Part shown: positions 25,699 to 37,275 of the stretch, piece by piece
Position numbering within the stretch: position 1 is the first letter of the stretch
Layout of the letters: each line of letters starts with the position of its first letter
Source: Tuctoria greenei
Taxonomy: Eukaryota; Streptophyta; Magnoliopsida; Poales; Poaceae
DNA: 64,000 bases
Direction: 5' to 3'
Assembly: GCA_036927565.1 (NCBI GenBank)
Contig: JAYESD010000005.1
Span: forward strand, 15,158,565-15,222,564
The notes under the pieces: generated by a model
Database searches by the model: none
The model's input: the letters and a program-made list of their open reading frames with translations, nothing else
Told to the model about the DNA's origin: nothing
Translations under genes and position numbers: made by a program

Positions 25699-28600
25699 AT
25701 GGAGTTGGGTCTCCGCGAGAGTCGCTTGAAAACCGACAGCGACCTGAAGAAGGTCCGGACCCTCATGGGATGGTCCTCGGACTTCTTCAACCGCTCAGTC
25801 CGCGCCGGTGGAGAGCTCCCGTTTGAGAAGGAGCACGCCGGCGAAATGGTGTACTTCTCCTCGTACGCCATGGTGGGGTTGATCCCACCTTTTTCTTCCT
25901 TTTTCTTGATGCTGCTAGACTTCTATGGTCTGTAGTTGTATCATCTTGGCCCCCACTCCATTCTTCTTGTGTCCATTTTTGTCCACTTCTGTGAGATGTG
26001 GGTGGGCATCCCCCCTGCATTGAACTCTTCCGGACCTTCTTCACCGTCCATACCACCGGCGGGAGCAATGAGTACCTTGGCTTTTACTACTTCGTGAAGC
26101 GCAAGAAGTGCCCATTCAAGTACCTCCGGTCATTTCCCTCTGGGAAGTGGGATGACTGGAAGAAGGATTGGATAGTCGTCCGGGTGGAGGAGCACGAGAG
26201 GCTGTAGCTGCCCGAAGGCCTTCCCAGCATCGATACGACAATCTGGAGTGAAGCTCCGGTGCTGGTGGAAGCCTTCAACCCTGCTTTGACCAGGATCCGC
26301 CAATGCGTGGAGGGAGGATTGACTCCTCAGGCGGTGTTTTGCAACTTCTTGGTCAACAGGTGGGCACCGCTGAAGAGGAGAGAGAAACTCGCATGGGCCC
26401 TCAACAGCGTGATGGATGACGACCGGGTCGAGACCAGGCTGAAGTCCAATATGGTGGGGAAAACCTTGGAGTTCCACCTCAAGAAGTTCCAGCACGGCAT
26501 CGACGTCGATGGTGACGACTTGACTCTGCCATCAGCTTTTCTTCCTCTGAACGTGGAAGTGGAGTTCAGCAGGGAGCTATGGCGGAAGATGCCCGTGCTT
26601 GACGACCTTGGTGTCGTCGAGAGAAGATCAACCACCAGGGTAGTGATCCCCGGAATGCCCGAGGATGGCTCCGACCCTGCTCCGAAGCCGAGGGAAGAGG
26701 TTGTCGGCAAGGGCAAGGAGATGGCGGATGAACCCGTGAGCTGGAAGAGGAAGCTGCAGTACGCCGACGGAAGGTCCGTCCGGCCCGCTACTTCTGCGTC
26801 GGCTCCTTCTCCCTGGAGGGGAAGGTCTTCTACAACTGCGGCGACAGTTCCCGTAGTGGGGTCCTCCCGGGGTGTTAGCTCCGGACACGCGACTCCAGCA
26901 CCTGGGCCGGTGGAGGCCTCTAGGTTCGGGGGTTCTTCCCGATCGAGGGGGGCCTCGACTCGGGAAAGACCCGTGGCCGCGACGAGTTCCGGGGGGCCTT
27001 CCGGAGCTTCCACGCCGGCTATGACCAGCTTAGAACGCCCGGGAAAAAGATTCCGCGCAAGCTGGTGCAGAAGCCTCCCAAGGTAATTTTTAATCTTTAC
27101 CTTGGATAGTTGTTTTAATTGTAGTAACTATTTTTCAATTTTCTTCGTTCATCATCTGCAGCGTCCCCAAGAAGGGGAGTGAGGCTCCACCCTCAGCCAT
27201 AGCGGCTCAAGCCGTGAGGGTGGAAGCTTCTGCTCCTGTCCTGATGCCGCCCCAAGTGGTGGCTGAAGCTGCGACAGCTCCGGCGCCGGCTATCGTGGTC
27301 ATGGACCTCGACTCATCCCCAGAGGCTCTCGTGGTAGCGCCGGACCGCGGGAGTGAAGATGCGCCAGCGGCACCTGTCCCGGAGGTTGAAGCTCCGGGTC
27401 CTGGTGCTGAGATGATGGAAGCTCCGGCCGTTGACCCGGAAGAAGCTGTGATTCCGGCCCTAGAGCCGGAAAGTGTCGAAGCTCCGACGGTCGAGCCAGA
27501 GGTGATTGAAGTCCCGACGTGCGCGCCGGATGTTGAGGAAGTCCCGGCGGTTGGGTCGGCTACCTCAGAAGCACCGGTCGCAGAGCCGGTAGTTGTTGGA
27601 GCTCCAGCTGCAGGGCCGATTGAAGATGAAGATCTTCCGGCTCCCGAGCCGGTTGACACAGAAGTGTCGGAGCTCGAGCCCCCATCGGAGGAGGTGCCAA
27701 GGCCGGAGCCAGAAGCGGCCCCTGCTCCGGAAGTGATGACGTCGGAGGTACCCACGGCTGAGCCGGAGTGCCCTGGTGAAGTCGCTGGCCCCCTGTCTGA
27801 GGGGGTGAATGAAGACCTGGCGGTGGGGCCCTCCTCGATGGCGACTGAGGCCATCCCGGAGGACGGCCCTAGTGCCATGGAGACACAGGGGACCACTCTT
27901 GTGGAGTGGGACCCAATTTTTGTATCTGAAAACCCGCTGGAACCAGCGGAGGAGACCCCAGCAGGTCCAGAACCTATCCCGTTGTCACTGTCCATTGACA
28001 ACGCATGTTCTAGTCTGCGTCAAGTTCAACTGGCCTTCTTCCATGATAGCAAGGCTTTTGAAGGGGAGCACCAAACCCTTAGGGGGTAGCGTAACCGGCT
28101 CTACTTCGAGACCAAGCTGGCGCATTCAAGGCTAGCGGATGACAAAGAGTGGATCAAACGGGAGAAAGTCCGCCTGGAGTATTGGGGTAAATTATTGGAT
28201 GACAGGGAGAGTATGACTCGCGCCCTCGACGCTCAATCCCGGGAGATCTACGATCAGGCCAAAGCAGCCAATAGTGCGGCCGATGAACGCCACGAAAGGC
28301 TTGAGGCCATTAACACTACACTCATCAAGCGCCGAAAGGCACTTGAAGAGAGGGAGAAACGGCTCGAAGATGAAGAGCAGAAACTCCTAGAGCTGCGGGA
28401 TGATGTCCTGAGGAGGGAGGAGGAGCTCTCCGAGAAGGTGGCTCTGGCTGACAAGGGCCTTGAGGAGCGCGCCAAGAAATTGGAAGAGCGCTGCGTAGAG
28501 GAGGAGAAGAAGGCCTGGGTGCGAGGGCAGGAGCTCCATGAACGGGAGTATGCCCTCGTTGCCAGGGAAAAGAAAGTGAGGGGCAGGGAGAAGGACCTGG

Positions 28601-29133
28601 TCGACCGCCGGAACAAGATCCACCTCCGGGAGGAGGAGCTCGAAAAACTCGAGAAGCGGGTTGCTAAGAATATTCAGCAAAACGCCAAAGAAGTTGAGCG
28701 CCTCGCCCGTGAGAATTCCGAACTGGTGGCGACCAGAAGATCTTTGGAAGAATTTAAAGGCTTGAGGACTGCGGACTCCCTACAAATTTGGGAGTTCCTG
28801 GGCAAGGCCAACGACGCGCTGATACCAATGGGCTTCAGTCCCGTGCGCCCGGATGATCCGGAGCCGGAGCCGGACCTAGCGCTGCAGGCATTGAGCTCGG
28901 CAGGTAGCAAGCTCTCCAAGGTGGGTGATGTCATCGCGGACCAATTGGAGGTTGAGGGGCAATCCCTGGCGAAGAACATCGAAGAGTACGTGCTGACGTG
29001 CTACACCATCCAGAACTCCCAATTTCCTCTGGACCCGGTGCTTGAAGGTCCCGTCGAAGGAGAAGGAGAAGTTGCCCGAGCCAACGTGTTGGAGGTTGCC
29101 CAGAAAGTTGCTCAATTCTTCCATAGGGTCTAG
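25699..29133 (+). pseudogene. Antisense extra gene of the Gypsy element (Transposase_28-like plus coiled coil)
   Basis: It runs opposite to gag-pol. The start is ATG 25699 (MELGLRESRLKTDSDLKKVR). The N-terminal domain (to about 26620) resembles the 'putative gypsy type transposon' domain of RIRE2-like elements (FYGL...LYHLGPHSILL, VHFCEMWVGI). A Ser/Pro-rich segment follows, then a 79-bp GT-AG intron (27083-27161) that joins two frames in phase. The second exon encodes a Pro/Glu/Ala-rich repeat region (27214-27990) and a long Glu/Lys/Arg coiled coil (28120-28760), ending at TAG 29131. Breaks: TAG at 25933, 26205 and 28087, and a one-base shift at a C6 run near 26012. The function of this protein family is unknown; a structural or regulatory role is only a guess. 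Confidence 0.75.
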
Positions 29134-30412
29134 GACCATCTCTGTAGTTCCCACTTGTATCCTCTCTTCTTCCTCCTCAATTTTGTAATCCCTTGTCTCC
29201 AGATGAATGAAATCCCCAAATTTTTGTGAATTTCACTTTTTGTCTTCAACACTTTTGTCTTCACTTGGCCCCCTGGTAGATGTACACAATTTGATTGTGA
29301 ACATGTACCAAGAGGATATTATGTTTTGTTGAAGACTCATTTTCTTCGAACTTATAGAGTGTAGGTCCAAAGTCTTTGATGGTGAAGGCCCCCTGAGGTC
29401 AAACTGACTACCGTCGGAGCTTAGTAGCTCCGGTAATAGTCCCTATCAACGCATAGAGCATCGACAGTTAGTCTTCCGGGGTGTCGGAGCTTAGTAGCTC
29501 CGGCACTGACCTTTGCCAACACGTAACTTGTCGACAGCAGACTCCACTTGTGGGGTCTTCTCACCATCTTTTACGTCGACGGCTGGCCCCCCTAGCTTTA
29601 CCGGGGCTTGGTTGCTCCGGTGATGCTTGTTAACATCGATTACAAGCCATCTAGAGGAGTCGGAGCTTTGTTAGCTCCGACTTTTCTCCATCAACGTGTA
29701 TTTTATTTTTCCTGCACACTGAAGTCAAGAAAAATAGTAAAATTCGTTTCTTGCCTATAACTTCGTCGCGGCTTACGATTCTCGAGAAAGTTTTAGGTCA
29801 AACGCGATTCTAAAAACAATCGAATGTGTTGCCTTTTCTTCCGGATTCAATTGTACTTGGACTCGCTTTACTTCGGCCTGCTGGGGTGTAGGTAGAGTGG
29901 CGTACTTAGGGTGCTTGACCAGGCTAAGTCGATAGCACACACTGGCCCTAGATTGGCTTGGCAGCATTCAGGCGAGTGAGTCATGAACAATATTTGAATT
30001 CAAAAGAATAGACAATACAACTCGAATCGTATATGAACCGGTCGAACTAAAATTTTTTTAAGAATTGCGCGTCTTTGTTATAGACAAGAAAGAGAAAAAT
30101 AAAAAATGTTGAGCCTGTACAAAATGAATGCACGTGGAGTCTGTTTCACCTGAAGATGTCTTTCATTATAGATCCGGGGTACAAGGGAAACAAGTACACT
30201 CTTAGGGTACGGAACCAAGCTAAGCGTGTTTGATTTCTTGTTTGTCCCACGGTAGCTAGCCACACTTTTTGTTCTGAGACTGTGACAAGTGTTGCATGAA
30301 CTTTGTGGACCTTCCGGGGAAGGTCCGGCTGTTCTCCCGGAGGAACTACCCGACTTTGTACAATGACTCTATAACATACACCTCAAGTTACTCAAGACTC
30401 ACCTCCGTGGTA
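29134..30412. other. Non-coding interval between the antisense gene and the pol end
   Basis: The two convergent Gypsy genes end here. The interval holds a row of imperfect hairpins at 29415-29681 (listed separately) and otherwise AT-rich sequence with no supported ORF. Transcription terminators for both genes would be expected here, but no diagnostic signal is visible. Confidence 0.6.
29415..29681. repeat. Four dispersed imperfect palindromes (hairpin array)
   Basis: CGGAGCT-TAGT-AGCTCCG occurs at 29415-29432 and 29485-29502. A variant CCGGGGC-TTGGTT-GCTCCGG is at 29601-29620, and GTCGGAGCT-TTGTT-AGCTCCGAC at 29659-29681. Unit spacing is 57-116 bp. The flanks share CATCGAC or GTCGACAG-like words. 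The GGAGCTCCGG vocabulary also occurs in the LTRs of this element. Confidence 0.8.
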
Positions 30413-33400
30413 TTAAGTGTAGAACTTACGGAGGTGCTCGATGTTCCAAGGATTTGGGAGAGGTGTCCCATCCTCGGTAGCCAAGCGAACGCTTCCGAGA
30501 CGGGATACTTTAATCACTCGGAAGGGTCCCTCCCAGCCGGGGGAGAGTTTGTTTAACCCTTCTCTGGATTGTATTCTCCGTAGCACCAGATCGCCTTCCT
30601 CGAGCTGTCGGTTGTGTACATGCCGCTGATGATAACACCGTAGGGCTTGGCGATATCGGGCATTCCGAATAGCTGCTTGACACCTTCCCTCCTCAAGGAG
30701 GTCTAGGTCTTCACGCCGGAGCTGATCCTGCGTGGCTTCGTCGAAGGTCCGGACCCGGAGTGAACCCAAGGTGATTTCCGGAGGAAGGATTGCTTCAGCT
30801 CCGTAGACCAGAAAGAAGGGTGTCTCTCCAGTTTACCGGTCTGGAGATGTCCTGTTGGCCCATAAAGTGGGCGGAAGCTCTTCAATCCAGTTAGCTCCAT
30901 GTTTTTTTAAGCGCTCATATGTGCGCGTCTTGATTCCTTTAAGGATTTCAGCATTTTCTCTCTCGGCTTGGCCATTGCTTGCTGGGTGAGCTACGGAGGC
31001 GTAGCAAACTTGTATGCCGAGGTCTTCGCAATATCCTTGGAATGCAGAGCTTGTGAATTGGGTCCCATTATCAGTGATGATTTTGTTTGGGACTCCATAT
31101 CTGCATACAATGGACTGCAAAAAGTTGATAGCAGATTGCTTGTTGATTGTCACAACTGGAGTTGCTTCCGGCCACTTGGTGAACTTATCAATGGCGACGT
31201 ACAGGAACTTGTAACCTCTGACGGCTCTTGGGAAAGGTCCCAAGATGTCCATCCCCCACACAGCGAAGGGCCATGTAGGGGGTATCATTTGTAGGGGCTG
31301 AGCTGGTGTGTGAATTTGCTTTGCATGGAATTGACATGCTTCACATTTCTTCACCAGCTCAGTTGCATCTTGGAGTGATGTAGGCCAGTAGAAACCATGC
31401 CGAAAGGCTTTACCAACCAGTGTGCGGGAAGACGTGTGGTTCCCACACTCGCCTCCATGGATTTCTGCGAGGAGTTCGCAGCCTTCTTCCCTTGTTATGC
31501 ACCGCATTAGGATGCCATTGGCACCACGCCGGTAGAGATCCCCTTCTACCAGCGTGTATCTTTTAGCCAATCTGACTACCCGGTCAGCGGATACATCATC
31601 GTCAGGAAGGATGTTGTCTTTCAAGTAGCTCCGGATCTCCGAGATCCTTGCATCGGAACTAGCTTGAGCTTTTGAGTCTTGCGTGCTGGGTTGCTCGGAG
31701 CTCCCGGCAGCACCTACGACCCTTGATGGTTGCCATGGTAACAGGGCCATCGGGACCGTCAGCTTCGGGATGCTGATCTTGCCCCCTTCGCTCAGTTCGG
31801 CTGACTGAGCTGTTGGTTTTGACAACCTCCGGACAAAAATTCCGTCAGGAGCCGGAGCTCCGGTTGATTCTTTCGTCGAGAGTTCGTCAGCTTCAGCGTT
31901 ATGGGCACGCTGAACATGGTGGAGATCGAGGACTTCGAAATCCTTCTGAAGCCTCTGGACTTCAAGGAGGTAAGCAGCAAGCTGGAGATTATTGCAGGAA
32001 CATTCACCCCTCACTTGCTTAATGATGAGCTGTGAATCTCCCTTGACCAGCAGTTGCTTGACACCATATGATAGTGCCACCTTTAGTCCGTAGATGAGCG
32101 CTTCGTACTCTGCCATGTTGTTGGTCGCCTTGAAGTCAAGGTGTATCATGTATTCCACCTTCTCCCCGGTCGGTGCAAGGAGAAGGATTCCAGCTCCGGC
32201 CCCCTGCTTCTGCATGGAGCCGTCGAAGTAGAGGGTCCAGTAAGGCTCGGTGAAGGCTGGAGCTTGATGCTTCGTCTTCTGCTCACTGGGGCCCCCAGGG
32301 TTTGATGGAGAGGGAGTCAATTCCGCCACAAAATCTGCCAATGCTTGACTCTTGACTGCTTGCCTTGAAATGAACTCAAGATCAAATTCAGCTAATTCCG
32401 CTGCCCACTTTGCAATATTCCCATTTGAATTGGGATTATGCAAGATTGCTTGAAGTGGGTAAGAGGTCACCACTGAGACTTTGTGAGCTTGGAAGTAATG
32501 GCGAAGCTTCCTGGAGGCAATAAGGACTGCATAGAGCAGCTTATGCACCTCTAGGTATCGAGTCTTGGCATCATGTAGTACTTCACTAATGAAGTACACC
32601 GGGCGCTGAATGGTCCAGACCTTCCCGTAGGGGTCCGAAGCTTCCTCTTCACTGACTCGGATCCTCCCGGAGGAATCCGGATTTTCTTCGGGGACCTCCA
32701 CGTCCTGGCTGGAGGAACCCGGGGCTTCTTCAGAAGTGACCTCGACCCTCCCGGAGGGGTCTGGGTCTCCTGAAGTGACTTCTTGTGGATTCGAGTCTGG
32801 GAGCTGGGACCCAGATTCGCTTTCAGGTACCTCCGGACCCTCCCGAAGGGGTCTGGATTCCTGAGTATGAGGTAGTTCTGGTCTCTCCGCAACCAGAACC
32901 ATACTAACGACTTCGTCAGTTGCTGAAATATAAAGCAACAAAGGCTCACCAGGGTTCGGAGCTACCAGAATTGGTAGGGTGGTGAGGAACTGTTTCAGCT
33001 CCTGGAATGCCTTCTCTGCTTCTTCGAACCATTGGAATGGTCCAGACTTCCTCAATAACTTGAAGAAGGGGAGTGCCCGTTCTGCCAGTCTTGAAATGAA
33101 CCGACTCAGTGCTGCTAGACATCCAGTTAACTTTTGGACGTCTTTGATGCGGGTTGGTGGCCGCATGTCTTCAATAGCCTTAATCTTCGCAGGATTAGCT
33201 TCTATTCCCCGGTGACTTACCAGGAAACTGAGAAGTTTTCCGGAGCTAACCCCGAAGACACACTTGTCTGGGTTTAGCTTTGTGCGGGTGGCCCGCAGCT
33301 TGTCGAAGACAGCCTGTAAGGTGTCAAGGAGTGACTCCTTGTTCCTGACCTTGACCACGATGTCATCGACGTACACTTCCACTATGTCTCTAATGAGTTC

Positions 33401-34519
33401 TTCAAAAGTTTTGTACATAGCTCGTACAAAAGTTGAAGCTGCATTCTTGAGACCAAAGGGCATGGCTATATAACAGTACAAACCATCTACTGTGATGGAT
33501 GAGGTATGCTCTTCATCTTCCCTAGACATCTTGATTTGATGATACCCGGAATATGCGTCTAGGAAACACAGTAATTCACACCCGGGGGTGGAATCCACTA
33601 TCTGATCTATTGTAGGTAGTGGGAATGGATCTTTTGGACATGCCTTATTTAGTGTGGTGTAGTCGATGCACATCCGAAGCTTCCCGCCAACCTTGGGCAC
33701 AACGACTGGGTTTGCCAGCCATTTTGGATGGAAGACTTCTCGGATGAATCCAGCTTCGAGTGACTTCTTCACTTCTTGTCGGATGAAGTTCTGTCGCTCT
33801 ACGGATTGCTTTCGAGGCTTCTGATGCACAGGTCGGGCGACGGAGTAGATCTTCAGATTGTGCTCAATCACTTCCCTGGGGATCCCAGGCATTTGTGATG
33901 GTTGCTAGGCAAACACGTCGACGTTAGCCCAGAAGAAAGTGATGAGCGCGAGTTCCTATTTGTCGTTCAATCCTCCCGATATACGGGTGGTCTAAGCGGC
34001 ATCAGAACCAATTTGGACGACTTTGATGGGAATGTCGGTGTCGCTGCTTGGCTGCACACGAGGTGCAGAAGTCGAGCCTCGTTGACGAATTCTCAGGGGT
34101 TTTGGAGCTTGCTCCTGCCTGGAGTCCTCCTCTTGCGCCGTGGTGAGTGCATGGAGTTCTTCCAGAGCAGTTACTCCGGCAGTACGATCTCTGCGGATCC
34201 GGAGAACGCCTATTGGCGTTGGCATCTTCAACACCAGATAACCATAATGAGCAGCTGCCATGAATTTGTACAGGGCAGGCCTACCCAAGATGGCATTGAA
34301 GGGTAAGTTGATATGAGCGACGTCGAAGACCAACTTCTTGGTGTGGTACTTTTCCCGTGTCCCGAAGGTAACGGGGAGAGTAATAGCTCCGAGTGGGGTA
34401 ATGGCCCCCGGACCTACTCTAGAGAAAGGTCGAGAGGGGTAGAGATCCGAAGGTCGGAGTTGAAGCTTAGTAAAAGCTTCGAAGCTTATGAGGTTAAGCC
34501 CCGAACCTCCGTCTACCAT
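30413..34519 (-). pseudogene. Gypsy pol: protease, RT, RNase H, integrase
   Basis: One frame is readable on the minus strand for about 1369 codons without a frameshift, but with stops at 33991, 33958, 33907 (all TAG) and 30835 (TAA). The protease has MVDGGSGLNLIS (start of segment). RT has FLDAYSGYHQIKM and the intact catalytic YVDD (about 33370). RNase H keeps DGS, E in NMAEYEAL, GDSQL and AEAD (about 31880-32230). Integrase has the zinc-binding H/C residues (CEACQFH) and the core D, D and E (MDILGPF, ITDNGTQF, AERENAE). An unusual acidic, Ser/Pro-rich insert of about 85 residues separates RT from RNase H (about 32620-32880). The C-terminus ends NIEHLRKFYT. The catalytic residues are intact; only the stops disable it. 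Confidence 0.88.
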
Positions 34520-36392
34520 GACGTGGTGGAGCTGGTATGTTGTTGATGGTCGGAGATACCATCAAAGGTAACTGACCTGCTCCAACCATACTCTGAGGGC
34601 TGTCCGAAGCATCAAAAGTGATGGCTGTGTCCATCCACTTCCGATGAGGTTCCGGCCTGACTGTAGGAGCTACAGCAGCCATATCCCAACGCATAGTCTT
34701 GATGACGCGGCGGGAGGTGATGTCCCATGATCCACCAAAAATGGTGTTCATGGTCTTCCGACGCTCGTTGTCAGAGACGTCAGAATCATCGTCGACGGAG
34801 GTGTAAACGGCCTTCAGGACCTTTTTGGGATCCTGAAAACCCAACTCCTCTTCAGCAGGAGCTTCATCGACTTTTTGCTTTCCTTCCCTCTGTCGGAAAG
34901 GAGATTCTTCTCGACGCTTGTTGTAGCGCTCGGCAAGGTTTTGGACCTCCCGGAAGTCTTCCAAACTGTGGCTGCCCGTTTTGTGAACTGGGCACCACAC
35001 CTTGGGCTTGCTACCGTCTTCAGAAGACGGTCGAGGTCTCTTTTCGGGGCGTGGCCCCCGGCCACCCGGAGCTGCAGCAGCTGCAACATTGGATGTACCA
35101 GCCGACGGCTTCTTCTTGCCGTTGGTCTTTTTCTTCTTCTTGCCGTTCCTGGAGGTAGCAACTTCTTCTTTGGAGGATTTCTTGTGACCCTCCAGGGTTG
35201 GTTTGGAGTGCATCTCACGGCCCTCCGCAGCTCTGGCACATTTGTCAGCCAAGCTGAAGAGTTCCGTGACACTGGTGATCTCCTTGATCGCCAGTTTCTC
35301 CAGCATCTTCTTGTCCCGTACACCCTGTCTGAATGCCACAATGACAGAGGCGCTAGAGATAGAAGGGATAGTGTTTCGTACCTGAGAGAACCTCTGGATG
35401 AATGATCGCAGGGATTCTCCCCCTTTTTGCACGACTACAAAAAGGTCCAGTTCAGTGCCTGGTCGGGTGTATGAACTCCCGAAGTTGGCGGTGAACTGCC
35501 GACACAGCTCCTCCCAACTGTTGATAGAGTTGGGTGGAAGGCTCATAAACCAGGACCTGGCGATCCCAGTTAAGGCCACTGGAAAATAATTGGCCATCAC
35601 GGCCTCGTTTCCTCCAGCTGCCAAGATTGCAGTGGAGTAGATCTGAAGAAATTCGGCGGGATTGACTGTCCCGTCGAATTTTTCCGGCAAGTGAGGCCGG
35701 AACTTCTGTGGCCACCTGACCATACGCAGATGTATGGCCAGAGTTGAACAGCCTCATCCTACTCCTTCAGGAGCAGAAAGATCCTGAGCTTCCCGTCTTT
35801 CACGAGCACGCTCAATATGGACTCGGCCGTCTTGTTGGCGGTATCGGCGATCAAGCTCCACCCGGAGGTCATGAGTTGAGAGCCTGGATACCGTGTGAGT
35901 GCGTCGTGCCCTGGAGGGCAATGACGTCACTTGTTGTGATGCAGCACGTCTCCTGCTATTGGAAACGTGCGGACCAAGTCTACCAGACAAAGTCCGCCGC
36001 TGCGACGGGGCTCGTCCTGAAGGAGGAGGACCCTGGTTGCTGATGCGTTCGGCTGCTGCTGCAACCAAATGTTCCACATCGGCCCTCCATTGTTCCAGTG
36101 CATCCCGGGATGCATCCGGAGGTGGTGGGCGTTAGAGAAGAGCACGCGCTGCATGGAGCGCGTGTTCCGGGTTGTCATGATTTGCCGACGCAGTGATTGA
36201 CGCTGGCGCACCATCGCGTTGCCCAACTTGATTTGCTGGTGGAGGCGGTGGTGGTGGAAGTGTGACTCCTGCTGGTGCTGAGGCTCCTGCTGGTGGCTGC
36301 ATATTGGAGGGATTGCCCCCAACAGCCTGAGCAGCAGGTTGACCGTTGGATGATCCAGCAGCTGAGTTCACCATTCTCAAAATCTCAGGCAC
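34494..36392 (-). pseudogene. Gypsy gag
   Basis: Minus-strand frame from ATG 36392 (MPEILRMVNSAAGSSNG) to the stop at 34494, interrupted by stops at 36134 (TAA) and 35756 (TGA). The N-terminal third is Pro/Ala/Arg-rich and low complexity. The retrotrans_gag domain starts near 35720 (MVRWPQKFRPHLPEKFDGTVNPAEFL) and extends to about 35200. The C-terminal part is Lys-rich, with an atypical knuckle reading CPVHKTGSHSLEDF, in which the last Cys position is Phe. A frame change near 34530 separates gag from the protease frame; it could be decay or a natural frameshift, and decay is more likely. Confidence 0.82.
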
Positions 36393-36394
36393 CC

Positions 36395-36412
36395 CCTTCC
36401 TGGCGCGCCAAC
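36395..36412 (-). promoter_or_regulatory. Candidate Gypsy primer-binding site
   Basis: On the minus strand GTTGGCGCGCCAGGAAGG directly follows the 5' LTR. TGGCGC-type starts are usual for plant Gypsy primer sites, but the tRNA is not identified here. Confidence 0.55.
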
Positions 36413-37275
36413 TGTCGGTGGTTTGGAATCGGCAGATCTCCCGACACTACTAAAGTGTTAGAGGAGTTTGATGTTCGGTGTGGGCGCGCGGAGATTCAAG
36501 AAGGTGAATTGTAGATAACATAGGAGACACAAGAGTTTACGTGGTTCGGGCCGCCTGAGCGTAATACCCTACTCCACGGGATGTGTTGATGTCGTATTGG
36601 ATGTAGCAAGTGTGTCAGTGTGTCTATCGAGCGTGTCTCAACGTCTATCTCGCCCCGTGTGTAAACGTCGTTGGGCTGTCCTTTTATAGTACAAGGGCAG
36701 GCCGTTACAAATTAGTCTGGCCCGACATGTGGCCCCGGCGTTTACTAGTGTTGATACCTCTTCAACACGTTTAATTGCCCTTAATGACCGTGTAATGGGC
36801 TTTGACAACACCTTTACTGGTATTAAGGTCGTCTGATTAAGTGTCATTAATATGGTATTAATAACACTTAATCGGGTCTTGAAGTCCTCGATTCCCCTTT
36901 GAAGATCCGGAGCCGTTGCGGGGTCTTCTGGAGGTTAGAGAATGAAGATCTGACGGTTGGACAAGTGGCAGCACAGTAGCACGCTGTGGAGAACAGATAG
37001 CTCCGGTGTTAGCCGACACGTGTCAGCACCGGAGCTTCCCTCGGTCTGAGGTTAGGTCTGGGGATGCCACTTCGGTACATAGTTCGGAGCTTCCTCCCTT
37101 GCGGGCGGTAGCTCCGGTTTGGTAGTACACGTGGCGACCCTGAGGCTAACCATGTTGGAGAAGCGGGTCTGGACATGTCTAACATGTGGCCTCCGAAGGT
37201 CTTCAAATTAAGTGGGTGATTTTCCCTTGATATCTTTGCAATCCCAAGGGGTATATGGTACCCAGGGTACCGACA
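36413..37275 (-). repeat. 5' LTR of the Gypsy element (minus orientation)
   Basis: 863 bp, about 97 percent identical to 24307-25169 by eye. A TATA-like CTATAAAAGG is on the minus strand (complement of 36682-36690). It is flanked on the right by target duplication AATAT (37276-37280), after which the LINE ORF2 resumes. Confidence 0.93.

Larger units (their letters stand above)
24307..37275 (-). mobile_element. Ty3/Gypsy LTR retrotransposon, RIRE2-like (Tat group), nested in the LINE
   Basis: 12.97 kb with 863-bp LTRs (TGTCGG...CCGACA) and a perfect target duplication AATAT (24302-24306 and 37276-37280). Gag and pol are on the minus strand in the order gag, protease, RT, RNase H, integrase. 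Between pol and the 3' LTR is an additional gene on the opposite (plus) strand, a hallmark of RIRE2/Grande-like Tat elements. By eye the LTRs differ at about 26 positions (3 percent), suggesting about 1.2 million years at 1.3e-8. Stops in gag, pol and the antisense gene show that it is no longer autonomous. Its insertion postdates the LINE. Confidence 0.94.

Noticed and set aside
27207..28001. 265-codon Gly/Ser/Thr/Ala-rich ORF on the minus strand
   Set aside because: Exact shadow of the Pro/Glu/Ala repeat of the plus-strand gene; composition explained by the opposite strand.
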